From Coniferiporia sulphurascens (taxonomy: Eukaryota > Basidiomycota > Agaricomycetes > Hymenochaetales > Hymenochaetaceae), in NCBI GenBank assembly GCA_002794785.1, contig NBBA01000003.1:1550001-1614000 (forward strand): a stretch of 64,000 nt of DNA, written 5' to 3'. The notes under the pieces are model-generated. The model was not told the DNA's origin and did no database searches. It saw only the letters and a list, made by a program, of their open reading frames with translations. Shown in pieces: positions 11,114-22,802 of this stretch. The translations under genes were made by a program, and so were the position numbers. Numbering within the stretch: the first letter of the stretch is position 1; each line of letters begins with the position of its first letter.

Positions 11114-14100
11114 TCACTTCCCGCCAAAACCGGTATTGCCATTGCGGCCCTGGCCCTGCTTGCGCCTGCTCAGCGGATTTGTCGTAAACAGGCCGCGCGA
11201 CTGAGTTCGTCCTTGTGCGGAGCCGGGACTGCCGGACGTCGGCGCAGACAAGAAATTTTGGGGGGGCGTCGCACCGAGCGTTAGAGATGGTGACCGAGGG
11301 GTGAATGATCCAGAAGGCGGCGAAAAGTGGAGGGAGGACGAGGACGGGGAAGCTTGCGACCCAGAGTGGTACCGCCGTGCCTCCAAACTAAGTGACGCAA
11401 GGGGGTCATTTGCGTAGTGCAACGAGTTAGACTCGCCATTGCCCATCCTGATGTCCCCGTCTTTGTCACCCTCACCCTCATCCTCTTCGTCTTCATCATT
11501 GTCCTGCGATACGCGTTCTCGCTCCTTCCCCTTGCCCTTGAGCCTTGCATCGGTCCGAGCCTTTTTGGCTTTGCCTCCCGATTTAGCGTCCCTTTGCCCC
11601 CGCGAACGTACTTGAGATCCGTGTACCGACGGCTCAGAGGGGGACGCTGAACCACCTGCAGAGTCCTCGAGATCCACTTCATTGACCTCAGTAGAATCCT
11701 TGATAGCCTCGTCAACACCATCGACCGTATGCGCCGAGCGCGGCTTGCGCGTGCGCATGCCCCTGCGCGATTCAGTCGGGAAGACGCATCGTAGGTTACG
11801 ACGTTCACATTGGCTATGTAGCAGGTCAGTCTAGTCGGTCCAAAATTAAGTACAAAATTACAAAGTACTCACTTGCAGGTCTTGTCTTCTCCCTTTCCGA
11901 TTCCGCATGCGATCTTGCGGTTGCGACAGAATAAGCATGCCATCTTCGGCGGCGACTTCTTGTCAGTAGACAATTTGAGTCGCGTCCCGCGTGCGGAACC
12001 ACGTCCATCCGTTCCACAGGTATCACCTTTATCTCCAGACCCTAATCCTAAGCCTGGTCCGTGTGAACCGCCTTCTACAAAGCCCCAGCCATCTCCCCTC
12101 TCATCTTCCTTTACACCATCCTCAGAGCGTCGTCGGCGACGCCGCCGTTCACCATCTGGAGACTCCTCCCTAGCTTTGTCCACTCCAGTCCTATCTACAC
12201 CCTCCATTTCCCCATTAGGTGCGGGTACAGGGGCAGGCGGGGGGTTCATTAGAGTGTGCCAGCGGTCGCCACGCAGTGCAAGCGGATGTGGACGCAAGTC
12301 CGCGAGCACCGGATGGTCACCTATCCGTGCACCCGGCGGTGCGGGCGGGACGTGATTTGGATCTGGTTCGGCATCGTCGGGGAGGTACGATCGTCCGTCG
12401 TACGCCTCGCTGAATGTCCCACCGCGCCCCGACACGTGAGGAGCAAGATGACCGTCGTGGCGCAATAGTGGCAAGAGTTTCTGCAAGGGGAACGGTGGCC
12501 GTTCCGAAGATCCAGACGCGGCTCTCGCTTCGAGGTAGGTATAAGGATGGGGTGTACCGTGATACACTGCTGCACGATCCGAAGATGAGGGTAAGGAATC
12601 GTGCGGGGTCACCATTTCTTCGGGGCTATTGGTCGTGATGGGTGACACAACAGAGACTCCATTAGCTGTTCTGGCCCTCGCGCCCGCTTCCAAAGCCGCC
12701 TCCATTTCAAGTTCTGCACCCGAGCGCGCTGGAACCAAATTAGGATCGGGTCCCCGGCTGAAGAACTCTTCGTCGCTCATGTCTTCTGGTGCGACTGGTT
12801 CAGCAACGGCGCGTACATCTCCGTTCCTCGCAGCCTCCCCCTCCTGTCGTCCTCCTCTTTCTGCCCCTGCAGCTAGCAGGCGTTGCTCTATGGTGGTGCT
12901 CCGCTGAAGTGCGCTCGTGTTGAGGATGTCCATATCACTCGGAGGCTCTTCTTTATGTCGAAGACGATAAGTCTCCACAAGCGCGAGACGATTGAAGCCC
13001 TGCGCCTGCGTCCATTGCGCATCACCCATCCTCGTTGTATTTGCGCGTATAGCTGTAGTCCTCGTCGGCCTACCTGATACTCGGGATCCCGACGAGGCTT
13101 GTACCATCGAGTTTGCAGATGGGGAGGGTGGTGCAGTAGCCGCATTGGTAGCCATTTTCGCACTTGACGCCGACGTCAGAGGGTTCAAAGTGGGCGCGAC
13201 CGCTACTGTGTGTCGCCGCTCCACGGGCGCGCGAAGCTCGGTATGTGCTGAGTCCAAATGGCCATGACCCGCGATCACACGCGAGGGAAGGGGCGGTGGA
13301 GGCATAACAGCATTATGCTGGTCATACTGTTGTCGCGGCACTCCGAATGTTTGCGCGTCGGAAACCGCTTCCGAAGCCGAAGTGGAGGCCAAAGGCGTGG
13401 CGTACGAGTAAGGATAGTGTGTATGACTGGCTGACGACTGAGCCGTGGCAAATGAAGGCACATTGCGCATATGTGGCTGTAAAGACATCGAAGACATGTC
13501 CTGCCCGTGAACAAAGTGAATTGAGCAGAGTCTCAAGAAATTGAGGGAAAGGGGGGAAACCCACCTCTATCCCATTCGAAGCTCTGTTTTCCATTTGTCG
13601 CAGGCTTCCACCATTAATGTTCGTGGGCGCAGGTAATGCATGCCCACTTGACAAAGGCCGGTCATCACGATACAAATGATTCAGCCCCGTCTGCTGCTGC
13701 ATCCCCTGCTGGGCATATCCATACCCAAGTTGGTCTGCAGCCGCCCCACTAACAGCCACATCAAGCTGTTGCGGCAGGTTTGTATGCTGTACTTCATAGT
13801 AGCCCTGGTCGCCACCGGGCATAGCATCAGACCTTGTCGGTAGCACGACAGCACCGACGGAAGCAGATTGCGATGACGGTGGTGATCCCGCGAATCGATA
13901 GCGTGCTTCGGTACTCCGGCCCACTACTCCGACACCGGAAGCAGATTGAGGTCGTTCTTCATGACTGTCATGTATGTTGCCGATCGTCGGGATCGGCGCG
14001 AGTGGATACTGCTGTTGCTGTCCGTCGAACGGTTGCAACTGCAGAGGTCGCTCCGGCCAGGTGCCACCACCGAGTCCATACCCAGCATACTCCGAGTGTG

Positions 14101-14929
14101 TACCTGCATCGAACGCTTCCGGTACTAAGTTTGGGTTCGTGTTCGGGTCTTCCCAGGCACCGTACATGTTTGTATTGACACCAGTGGAGGCGTCGAAACT
14201 GTATCCCGAGTTTGTACCTGTACCACTTTGAAAAAGTCCGGGGAGTTCTGATCCGAATCCGTCATGCAAACCGCCGCCTGTGAAGGGCGCGAAGCTGCTA
14301 CCGGCACCCATAATCATATCGTTACCTTCACCAGAGGACCAAAGCGGCACGAACACGCCACTGTTAGCAGGGAATTCTTGCATGTGAGAACGAGACTGGG
14401 TATGGGGCTGATGCTGGCTCTGGTGTTGGGCCTGGGATTGGGGCTGGGACTGATACTGGGACTGAGGTGACTGATACTGGGGGTGGGGTTGGGCTTGCGT
14501 AAAGTGCATACCATACACACCGTCCATGTCCGAATAGCCTGTCTGGGGCATATCTTCTGAAACCGTAGCTTCGTTGGTACCCTCGTGCGCGTCGTCCGGA
14601 CTGTTCCTGCTCCGGGATAGCGCTTCCAGATCTAGAAACTCCTCGGGGTTGAACGAAACGTTCTCTCGTCCTACTTGCCTCGAAGCCTCAGCCCTTTTCT
14701 CTCTCCCCACCTCGGATGCGCGTATGTCAAGGGCCGCTGCTAACGATGATGTGGCCGATGACGTGGAGACCGACACGGGGCTATGTGCGAAGTAAGGTGC
14801 TGTTTCGTTATACGAGGCGCCGTAAGGAGTGTGTGCAGCGGGTGTGTGCGACCGGAAGTGAGCCGAAGTGGAGGATGTGTAGACGTTGGAATGGGGATAA
14901 GGATAAGAACGATCGCCCTGTGCGTACAT
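11114..14929 (-). CDS. Large Zn2Cys6 regulator with C-terminal zinc cluster
   Basis: Probable nuclear DNA-binding regulator. Exons 14929-13565, 13500-11873 and 11813-11114 (introns 64 and 59 bp) encode 1230 residues. The binuclear zinc cluster is at about 980-1010: ACLFCRNRKIACG, then DKTCNQCERRNLRCVFP, giving six cysteines spaced C-x2-C-x6-C-x9-C-x2-C-x6-C. The second intron falls inside the cluster, between TCN and QCE. About 970 residues precede the cluster, mostly disordered and rich in Ser, Gln, Pro and His, with a Ser-Gln repeat zone near 155-185. A Lys/Arg-rich tract (ERRRRRRRSED) lies before the cluster and an acidic Asp/Glu stretch after it. No fungal MHR domain is evident. ATG 14929 is the first in frame. 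Target genes are unknown. Confidence 0.85.
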
Positions 14930-17900
14930 TTCCGGTTGTCCGTTGTGCTTTATCTATACGTCGTGACGAATGTGAGCCCTTTTGATGAGATGTGATGGCG
15001 TCGATGAATGGGACTAGACAAACACCTATTTGAAAATAAGAGAGGTATAGAGAAAAGGGATGGAAGGCAGGGAGACTGACAAATTGGTTATGAAAATGGA
15101 ATTGCACTGGGTCCACCTAGTATTAGACCGGTCCTGGTCGTCTGGGCACCTCAAATAAGGAAGAAGGGGAAGCACGAATTCAGACGTGAAAACATCTGCC
15201 AAGAGCACGCGGGGGAGGAACGTACACTGACTCGGCACAGATTCGGTTCGTGCGGTTCGGACGCAGATACGCTAACCACGGCCGGCGAGATATGGTTTAG
15301 ATGAACTTGTCTGAAACTGGTTGGGGCCTATCAGGTGAGAGGAGCACAAACGAGAAAAAAACCAGCTGCTCGACTCACCAGCGCCGCAACCTAGATGGCA
15401 GAAAATCTTCCCGATTTGCAGAATTGGGGTGTGGATAACAGTAGCGCAGCTGATCTGCCTGTGCTCTCCTAAGCCTTTTGCTAGTTTGGCTGTAGCACAA
15501 TTGGTTGGGCGGGTGCACTTGGGCCCGAATCGAGCAGATAAGTAGCGATATTCGTGAATGACGAACAGAAAGCTCGGGGTCCCTGGGAGTGGGCCGGCAG
15601 GGCAATAGCGCCGAATGTTGAAATACGAACTTGAAGGCGCACAGTGGCAAGGTAGCTGTGGGGAAAATTGCGGGCACGTCGGGGCGGGCACTCGACGTAA
15701 ATGCGACCCGAGGTGGGTTCACCTCAATTTAGACGGATCGGCCGCTTGGCGCTGGGTTCGTGCGCGTACACCGCGTATCAGCGGCGGTATGACCTTCCAC
15801 AGAGCTCTTCCGTGTTCTGTTTCGGAAGAGAGGGAAAATAAAGCGAGAGGAGGACGAGGGACGGTTAAAGAGAAGAGAGACGCGAGGGAAAGCAGCAGCT
15901 CGAGGCATACATAGGTAAGAGGGAGCCCCGTTATCTAACCCTAATGTTAATTCATTCAAGCAGCATCACGGAATATTCCCGCATTACATACTCGCCTTAA
16001 TTTAAGTATCCTACTTTTTTTGGTTGTTTTAAATTACAGCGCAACTGCCTTATACGCTTGCTAATGCCGCCGAGGAAGTATATTTTGCTCCCGTCACTTG
16101 TCACACGGGCGCCGTGCGCCAAGTCTAATTTTCGTAATATATTCCCGGCGATCTGCGATCTGCGTGACCGATGCCCAGGTCAGGCTGCCGCCTACTACAA
16201 ACCACGCAGTAACTTAAGCACATATGTATATTGATATTGTATTCAGTAACATAACACATTTCATTTTGCAACATCCGGATCCAAGTTCTCTGCGGAACTT
16301 CCTCCTTCTGCTCTGATCTAGATCCACGTCGTCTACTCGTGTGCCTTGTTCACTTTGCGGCCCGCAGTACGCCTCCCCTCCTCCCGCACCTGCCAATGCG
16401 GAACCAACAAATCCATACCGCCGGCGCAGCTTTGCCCTCCTCGTTTTTGTGCACCTATACGCAATCCCTTTTCTTCCCCCTTCCTGTGGCCTTGTTCTCA
16501 CGGATTCAGATGCCAAACCCAAGCGACGCTCCATTTCTGCCGCAGCGCAGGCGAGATGCAGTCCAAGATAGACCCGATAATGTTAATTTCGCACCGTAGC
16601 CGCGTCCGGTCGCCCACGGCATTCGCGCATTCAAACCACCCTTATACCATCCAAACCCGTGAGGAAATGGTTTCAACGGGACTTGTCTGGAAGAATGTGA
16701 GCCAATCATTCCCGCTCAACCCTCTCACCGAGTTTCACATCTTTCTTCTTGCTCCCGGTCACTGACACAAGACCAGACTGTAGAACACAGGTTAGGTATA
16801 CCCAGTATTATCCGATCCATGTCTGCAGTTCTACATGGTAGAACACATGTTAGGTATACCCAGAATTACCCTATCCACCACTCTGCAGTTCTACATGGTG
16901 CCACAATTGCTACGACTGCACTGCGCGCCTATTCTCGGACACAGACCGGCGCAGCGCTTACAGATCCTACCACCTACTTCTAAAACCTTTGAGGCTTTTC
17001 GGATACCGCTCAACTCAGTAGCGCCCGGCATCGATTCTCCGCGGACCCTTGCCAAGGCGGGCCCCTCGGCTTCAGCCTTCGAAGAGCGCGCTCACTCGTT
17101 ATCAATCATACCTGGCCCACAAGGTAATGGGAACCTCTTCTTCGTAATTGCTCAAGCCGTGCCGGCGTCGCGACACACGGGTTGCGGGGCTCCGCAGTAT
17201 TTTTTCTTTCTTTGGGCAATGCAACCTATCCATTGATTGCTCGATAGCAAACGCTTGTGTACCAACCAATACAAGAGATCGAGATCCCGTATGCGAACCG
17301 CCGCGCAACGTAGATCCATTTTTCTGTATGCGTACTAACACGTAGTACCAATTACGACCCACGCTAAGAAAAGGGCTCCAATGGAATGGGAAAAAGAAAG
17401 GGGAACAGCAATATTAATCCTAACCGTCCGTGCGCGACCACGCAAAGGCCGGATCCTTGTCTTTCTAGAAGAGCCGAAATTAGCAAGGGATCCATTTACG
17501 ATCTTAAAGTATTAGAGGGTGAGTTGTCCCTTAGTTTCCCAGGGTAGTCACTTGGGCGACCCAGTGAGCCTGGAGAAAAACGAGTTGATACACCACTGAC
17601 GAGGCCTAGGCAAAATACTGAGGGGCTCGGAACTCGGCAAGGCCACCGGCAATGCAACACGAAACACATCAAAATGTAGCGAGAATGGCGTAAGTCTGGG
17701 GACCTGAAGCGATAGATTCGGAAGCAGATTTCTCAAGTACATAATTTATATTAAATAGCGAACGTCCGGGTCGGGGGAAATGCGTATGTATAGAAGGAAT
17801 TCGTTCGAAGAAGAGGGTGGAAAACGAGGGGAGGGCTGGGCGTCGTTCCATACGTAGAGGGTGGTGACGACAACCGACGAACGACGTGGTGAATTGGTAT

Positions 17901-20900
17901 ACCAGCAGCTGCGGGAAGCGACCGGTAGCAGTCGTTTGCTGATTAAAGAAAGGAAAGCTTGGCTAAAAGCGCCTGACCAAGGTTGCGCAACTCCAACAAC
18001 TGTTCCGCAACTGCAAGGTCTCAGCTGATGCCCGCAGGCTCAGTCGGCGTCAATGCCGTCGAAGGCTCGAAATGAAGCGTCCATGCGCGAAAATGGAGAA
18101 ATCCGGTGGCTGATTCTTTGCGAGCGCTAATCAGCGATTAGCCACTGCTGGAGGGTCGATCCACCCGAAGTGCATGAAATACAGCCACGCGAATTGGCCG
18201 GCCGTGGCAGGACTGGGCCTTGATGCAACCCGATGAACATATAGAGTTCGAGAATGTCTTTCTTCAAACTGGTCGCTCGTTGGTAGGTAGGAAAAATCAA
18301 CTGATCCAATTTGATTTTGCTTTAGTCTACTTCTATTCCGTTATCCTTGTTGCCAAATCGCGGACAGTGAAACGAACTTTCTCCAAGGATCAAGAGACCC
18401 AGAGCTCGGGAATAAATGACCACCGTCTTGCTTTCGTAATTCCGTTAGGACCAGAGTTTGAAGGTTGATGCAAGCGGCGGCGCAGAAAGACCGCCGCGTA
18501 ACGCTTCGCGGGAGGGTGTCTCTGATGGTGCTCTGGGAAAACATGTAGAATGAGGGTCGTATGAGTCAGTCCCTTGAGTTTGATACGGGCGGGTTCAAGT
18601 GGAAGGGTTAGTGATAAAGACCGCGAAAGCACACAAGACAAAGTTAGCTCGGAGTCTTTCAATATACACACTCATATCGCATAGGGGCACCTCCTACACG
18701 CCCATCAGACAGGTCGCGCATGAGTTTTTTTTCGGAAACACCCAGCCTCCGTCCCTGCGACAGGGAGCGGGTAGGTATCCGGAAGCTTGGTCGTCATAGC
18801 TGGTCATGGGCCGTCAAGGAAACATCAACTGGCACACAGGATGCTACCGAATGAAACCACATGGGTAACTTCCGGGATAGGCCGAAAAAGGGGGTACGGA
18901 GACAGCGGTGGGTCCGGGGATAGACAATATAAAGTCCATTAATGATGGGTGCGGAACAGGCCGTTATTGCTGTCCATCATGTGCGCCTTTAACAAACCAG
19001 ACAGACTCCAACCCCCATGAAGGTAAGCTGCACGGTGGGCTGGATGACGTCGATTCGTTGAGTGATTCCGAAAGTTGTCAGAAGAGGTGAGATAGAAACA
19101 CCAAGGAAGAATCAGGTTGCGATCGGGTGGAGCTCAGTGACGGATGGCCCAGAGTCGTTTCAGCCACTAGTACTGTGGCCCTTTATAAATAAAAAGAGTT
19201 AATCTCTACAAGGCCCACTTTAGACTGGTAAAACATGTGAAAAGGAGTATTATTTGTCGCATTAGTGCGCCAGCGTGTCTAGAATGCATGAGCCTTCATC
19301 TCAGTTTAATCATGCCTTTTTTTTCGCAAACAGCCGACAGGAGAGCTACTCAGATCCAGCATTAGAGAAAGAGACATTCATACCGGGCCGGATATGAACA
19401 CATGCGCATGAGGGGCATTCAAGACATGCTCTGTGCGCGCCACCGAAGCAAATCCTCCAAGTACAATAGAAGCCTAGCAGGACAAGTAGCTTCGCTCGCC
19501 CAATCAGCGCGAAAGATAATGACTTGATCGTGTGACGAGACACACCTCCATTTGCGTATATGCACTTCAATAAAAACAAAACAGAAGGTCTAATGTAACC
19601 GAAATGCGTTGACGCTAACTTAGGCTATCAGACCATACGTCGGGGAAGTTAAAGACACCGTGAGCGAAGCTGATGCGAGGAAATCGATAATGCTGAGACG
19701 CTCAGCCGGGTGAGCTGTAGGGATAGGAGCTGCGAGGTGAAGCAAGACACGCAAGTGACGGCCATTTGCGTGTGCCACAGACACTGGCAAGACTTGGGGA
19801 AATAAGGGGATAATCATCTAGACGCGCAGTACTTTAACCGCGCGGAAAGCTACGCCATGAAGAAGTGATGAAAGTGGTTAGACGCGCTACTTCAAAATCT
19901 CCGTATGGTAAGCTATTCATATGAAGTGGCGGCAACCGCTCACGCACGTAACCGTAGCCCTTCTTAGGGCAAATTCGCTTCGGCCAGAGATACGAGCGAG
20001 TAAAATGAGGAAAACGCGAGGCTGAAATGCGGCCGGTCGAGTAACAGGTTTTGACGGTGCCTCAACCGAGCGAATATCGAGTCATTTGACGAGTAGCGAT
20101 ACGCCCAAGCTTGTTCTCCCAAAGTTTTGCCACAGGCGCGTTCACGAAGGAAATGTGCACGCGACAATCCTGTGCTGAAGGATCAATGGATTCAGGTGAG
20201 GTTCATAAAAATGCGGGACGGAGTCCTTCCACTTCCACGAGTCATAGGGTGAGAGGATAAAGTGAGGATAGGCCACGGAGCACAGCAACAACTTACGGGA
20301 CCCAATAAAAACGTGTAGATGTATATCTCCATTCGATAGCGTGATCGTACCTGAAGCTCTAATTACGCTTGCGATGTTATATACGGTGTCGGTGGGAATA
20401 AAAGGCGAAAACGATTAGATCAGTATCTGGCAAGCGAATCAAAAGGGGTGGGAAGAGTGGCCTGGATGTACGTACTGTGCAACAATCGAACGATCACAGT
20501 TTTCGGCATTTGGGACTGACTTTGAGCGAGGTTTGGAGCAATAGGACGGCCATAGGCACTTGCCGTAGATCGTGACTGCCAAAAGGTGTTCGAACCTTCC
20601 CCCTTAATGCGCAAGACCTGAGACACAGCTCATAGTTTTTGTGGCGTTTTGCCGTTCTTGCATTTCGCGATCACCCTGGTAGCACTTGTCTAGGGTCGAC
20701 ATCGAGCAGACAGGAGAATCACAACGTAAGAACGGCACTGCACACGTCGCGGTGATTGTCAGGCAAGGGTCGTTTTACTCATTCATTGCGATTTAGCACC
20801 CTGCTTCTTACAGCATCAACACTAAGAGAAATCAAGAAGGACAAACTAACAAGCGGAGCGGTTCGGAGCTTAAGTTCCCCGAAAGGCAGTTGCGTCAGAA

Positions 20901-20949
20901 AAGTCTCTAAATTCACAGATAGAACTGATTCGTAAATTGTGCGGGAATT
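14930..20949. other. 6-kb region without a supported gene
   Basis: Both strands carry only short frames without recognisable domains. The longest candidate is a plus-strand frame at about 16331-16571 (CGPQYASPPPAPANAEP, then a hydrophobic stretch), not supported further. A two-copy tandem repeat lies at about 16780-16898. I saw no tRNA or rRNA. Confidence 0.4.
16780..16898 (+). repeat. Two-copy tandem repeat of about 59 bp
   Basis: Two adjacent units each run from TAGAACACAGGTTAGGTATA (second unit with T for G) to CTGCAGTTCTACATGG and differ by a few substitutions and a small length change. The units are non-coding. Confidence 0.85.
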
Positions 20950-21729
20950 CTAAGAGACGCGCCGTTGTGCGGCGGGGAAGGGTATGGGTTCCTCCGTACG
21001 TGCGGCCTCACCATACGTCAGCAAACCGACATGTGGCATTACGTTGTACTTGAGCGTGTAATGAGCCGCGGATGCATTCCTGGAGGAAAAAAGAGAGGCG
21101 CGTCAGCTCACCGCACTTAAACAGGACAAAGGGTATTCGGGGACAATGACGAAGCCATAAGGTGTAATAAATTGAGAACGCACTCAAAAGTCTTCGCCAT
21201 ATCTCTCAGAACATACTTCGACTTTGCTTCGACATTAATCACCGCATCCTCCTTCCTGCGCACGATGCGATCCCATACGACAACCTCATTCTGCGTACCA
21301 TCTGCGCTCGTAAACCCCGCTTCTAGATAAAGAAAGAGCTGCTTCGTGTTCCAGTTGAAGAGCGGTGTTAAGTCTATGCGTGACGTCGTGCAAAAGCGTG
21401 AGATACAAATGGAGCTAAAGCCCGACGAAAACACATACCAGCGCTGACGTTGAATCTCACAAAACTGTACTCATGATTTCGTTGGCGGAAGTGGAGATTA
21501 CTACCAGAATATCTGCAAAATGGCATAATTAGCGATCACCCATGCGAACACCGTTGAACGCCGTTCAGTTTAGAGATTGCGCTGACACTTTAATATTGCC
21601 GATGCCTACAGTGCCTTTTGGGTCCGCATTAAAGAAAACAGTGGTAAGAGAGATCGCGCCGACCAGTGCGAGGAGACAAGTCGAGAGTAACGCAGTGATG
21701 TTGTTGAACCTCGTGTACAAACTGTGCAT
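20950..21729 (-). CDS. SPC3: Signal peptidase complex subunit 3 (SPC22/23 family)
   Basis: Accessory subunit of the ER signal peptidase, anchored by one N-terminal membrane segment with a lumenal domain that supports the catalytic Sec11 subunit. Exons 21729-21587, 21512-21439, 21373-21184 and 21079-20950 give 178 residues, the usual family length. Visible signatures: N-terminus MHSLYTRFNN, a hydrophobic anchor at about 12-35, FVRFNVSADLTPLFNWNTKQ, EVVVWDRIVRRKEDAVINVE, and C-terminal YTLKYNVMPHVGLLTYGE. All phases join cleanly. The first donor is weak (GTCAGC). It is divergent from the membrane-protein gene at 22803. Identification is confident. Confidence 0.95.
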
Positions 21730-22802
21730 TTTTCTAATCCGTTCCAGTCGCACCTCACAGAGGTAGTCGGTGGGTTCGATGAGGGCTGCGACAGCAAAAC
21801 AATGGAAGCGTGTTTGAAGCGGGATGACTCTCGCCGAGAGCTGGACGAGGGCGACACGTCGCGCAACGTTGTGTACACGTATGTCTACATTCGGAAAGCG
21901 TTACAAGGGTCACCGCATGATATCATATTATTCTTCAAGTTTATTCCGGATTTCTCAGGCTTTTCTCCCAGAGCACACTACCCGATGCACGCTTTTCCCT
22001 TTCTTCACTCCATCCACAATCCCCTTGCGACAGTACTAGTGAGATATCTATGCACTCTAGAAAGTCATGCATCTCCTGGATGTCTATCTTGCTGGTCCCT
22101 AGCGGATGGGAATCATCCAATCGTCCTGTTGATCTTTGCTCTGCAACAACGACCTAGTAACTCTGCTATTACAAGGCTTCTTTCAGGAAACATTGAAATC
22201 TTACGATATAGACTTATATTGTTGGCATATAAGGGTCCAGATCTTGCGGGGCGATGCTGCAGAACGCTTTAATTTCATCCTGGAACCATTAGCGTCATGG
22301 TATTTCAGCCGTAACTTGTTGGATAGACACTTATCTCCGTCTAAAAGCGCTCTCCCGATGGACTCCAGGTGTTAACATTAGGACTGTTCCTGCTTTTCAA
22401 GAGTGTCTTTGGGACACATGATAAACGGCGTGACCTTAGTCACGAACGTGTTGTTTGGTCAAGTATGCCGCAGTGGCCAAATCACCAGTAATCGCGTCCC
22501 GCAGCCCGCTTCCCTATCTGCTCGTTTTCTTGTCTTGGACTTGGCTCCGGCGTGCTCGTTGCCGGTTATGAGAATCAGCGACAAGGCAATATTTGTGTCC
22601 TTCGCCTTTGTCGCGCTTACTATACTTCGGTTCTGCCACTTTCCGGTTACATATTATCTTCGTGCCACCGTGACCTGCAGACACTGGCGAGACGTCTATC
22701 GTCTAACTGGTGCAAGTAGGTATGTTCTCGCAAGTACATTGTGGCTAATGTTTTGAAAATTCTTTCGAATACTCACCTTCCGAGCAGTCATTGTTTCTTG
22801 AC
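21730..22802. other. Intergenic region between SPC3 and the membrane-protein gene
   Basis: A hydrophobic frame beginning at ATG 22570 (MRISDKAIFVSFAFVALTIL) could be a signal-peptide exon of the downstream gene, but no splice with the right phase joins them, so it is left unassigned. Nothing else is recognisable. Confidence 0.35.

Noticed and set aside
10605..11117. 170-codon minus-strand hydrophobic frame
   Set aside because: Low-complexity composition from a purine-rich plus strand; no signal, domain or splice context.
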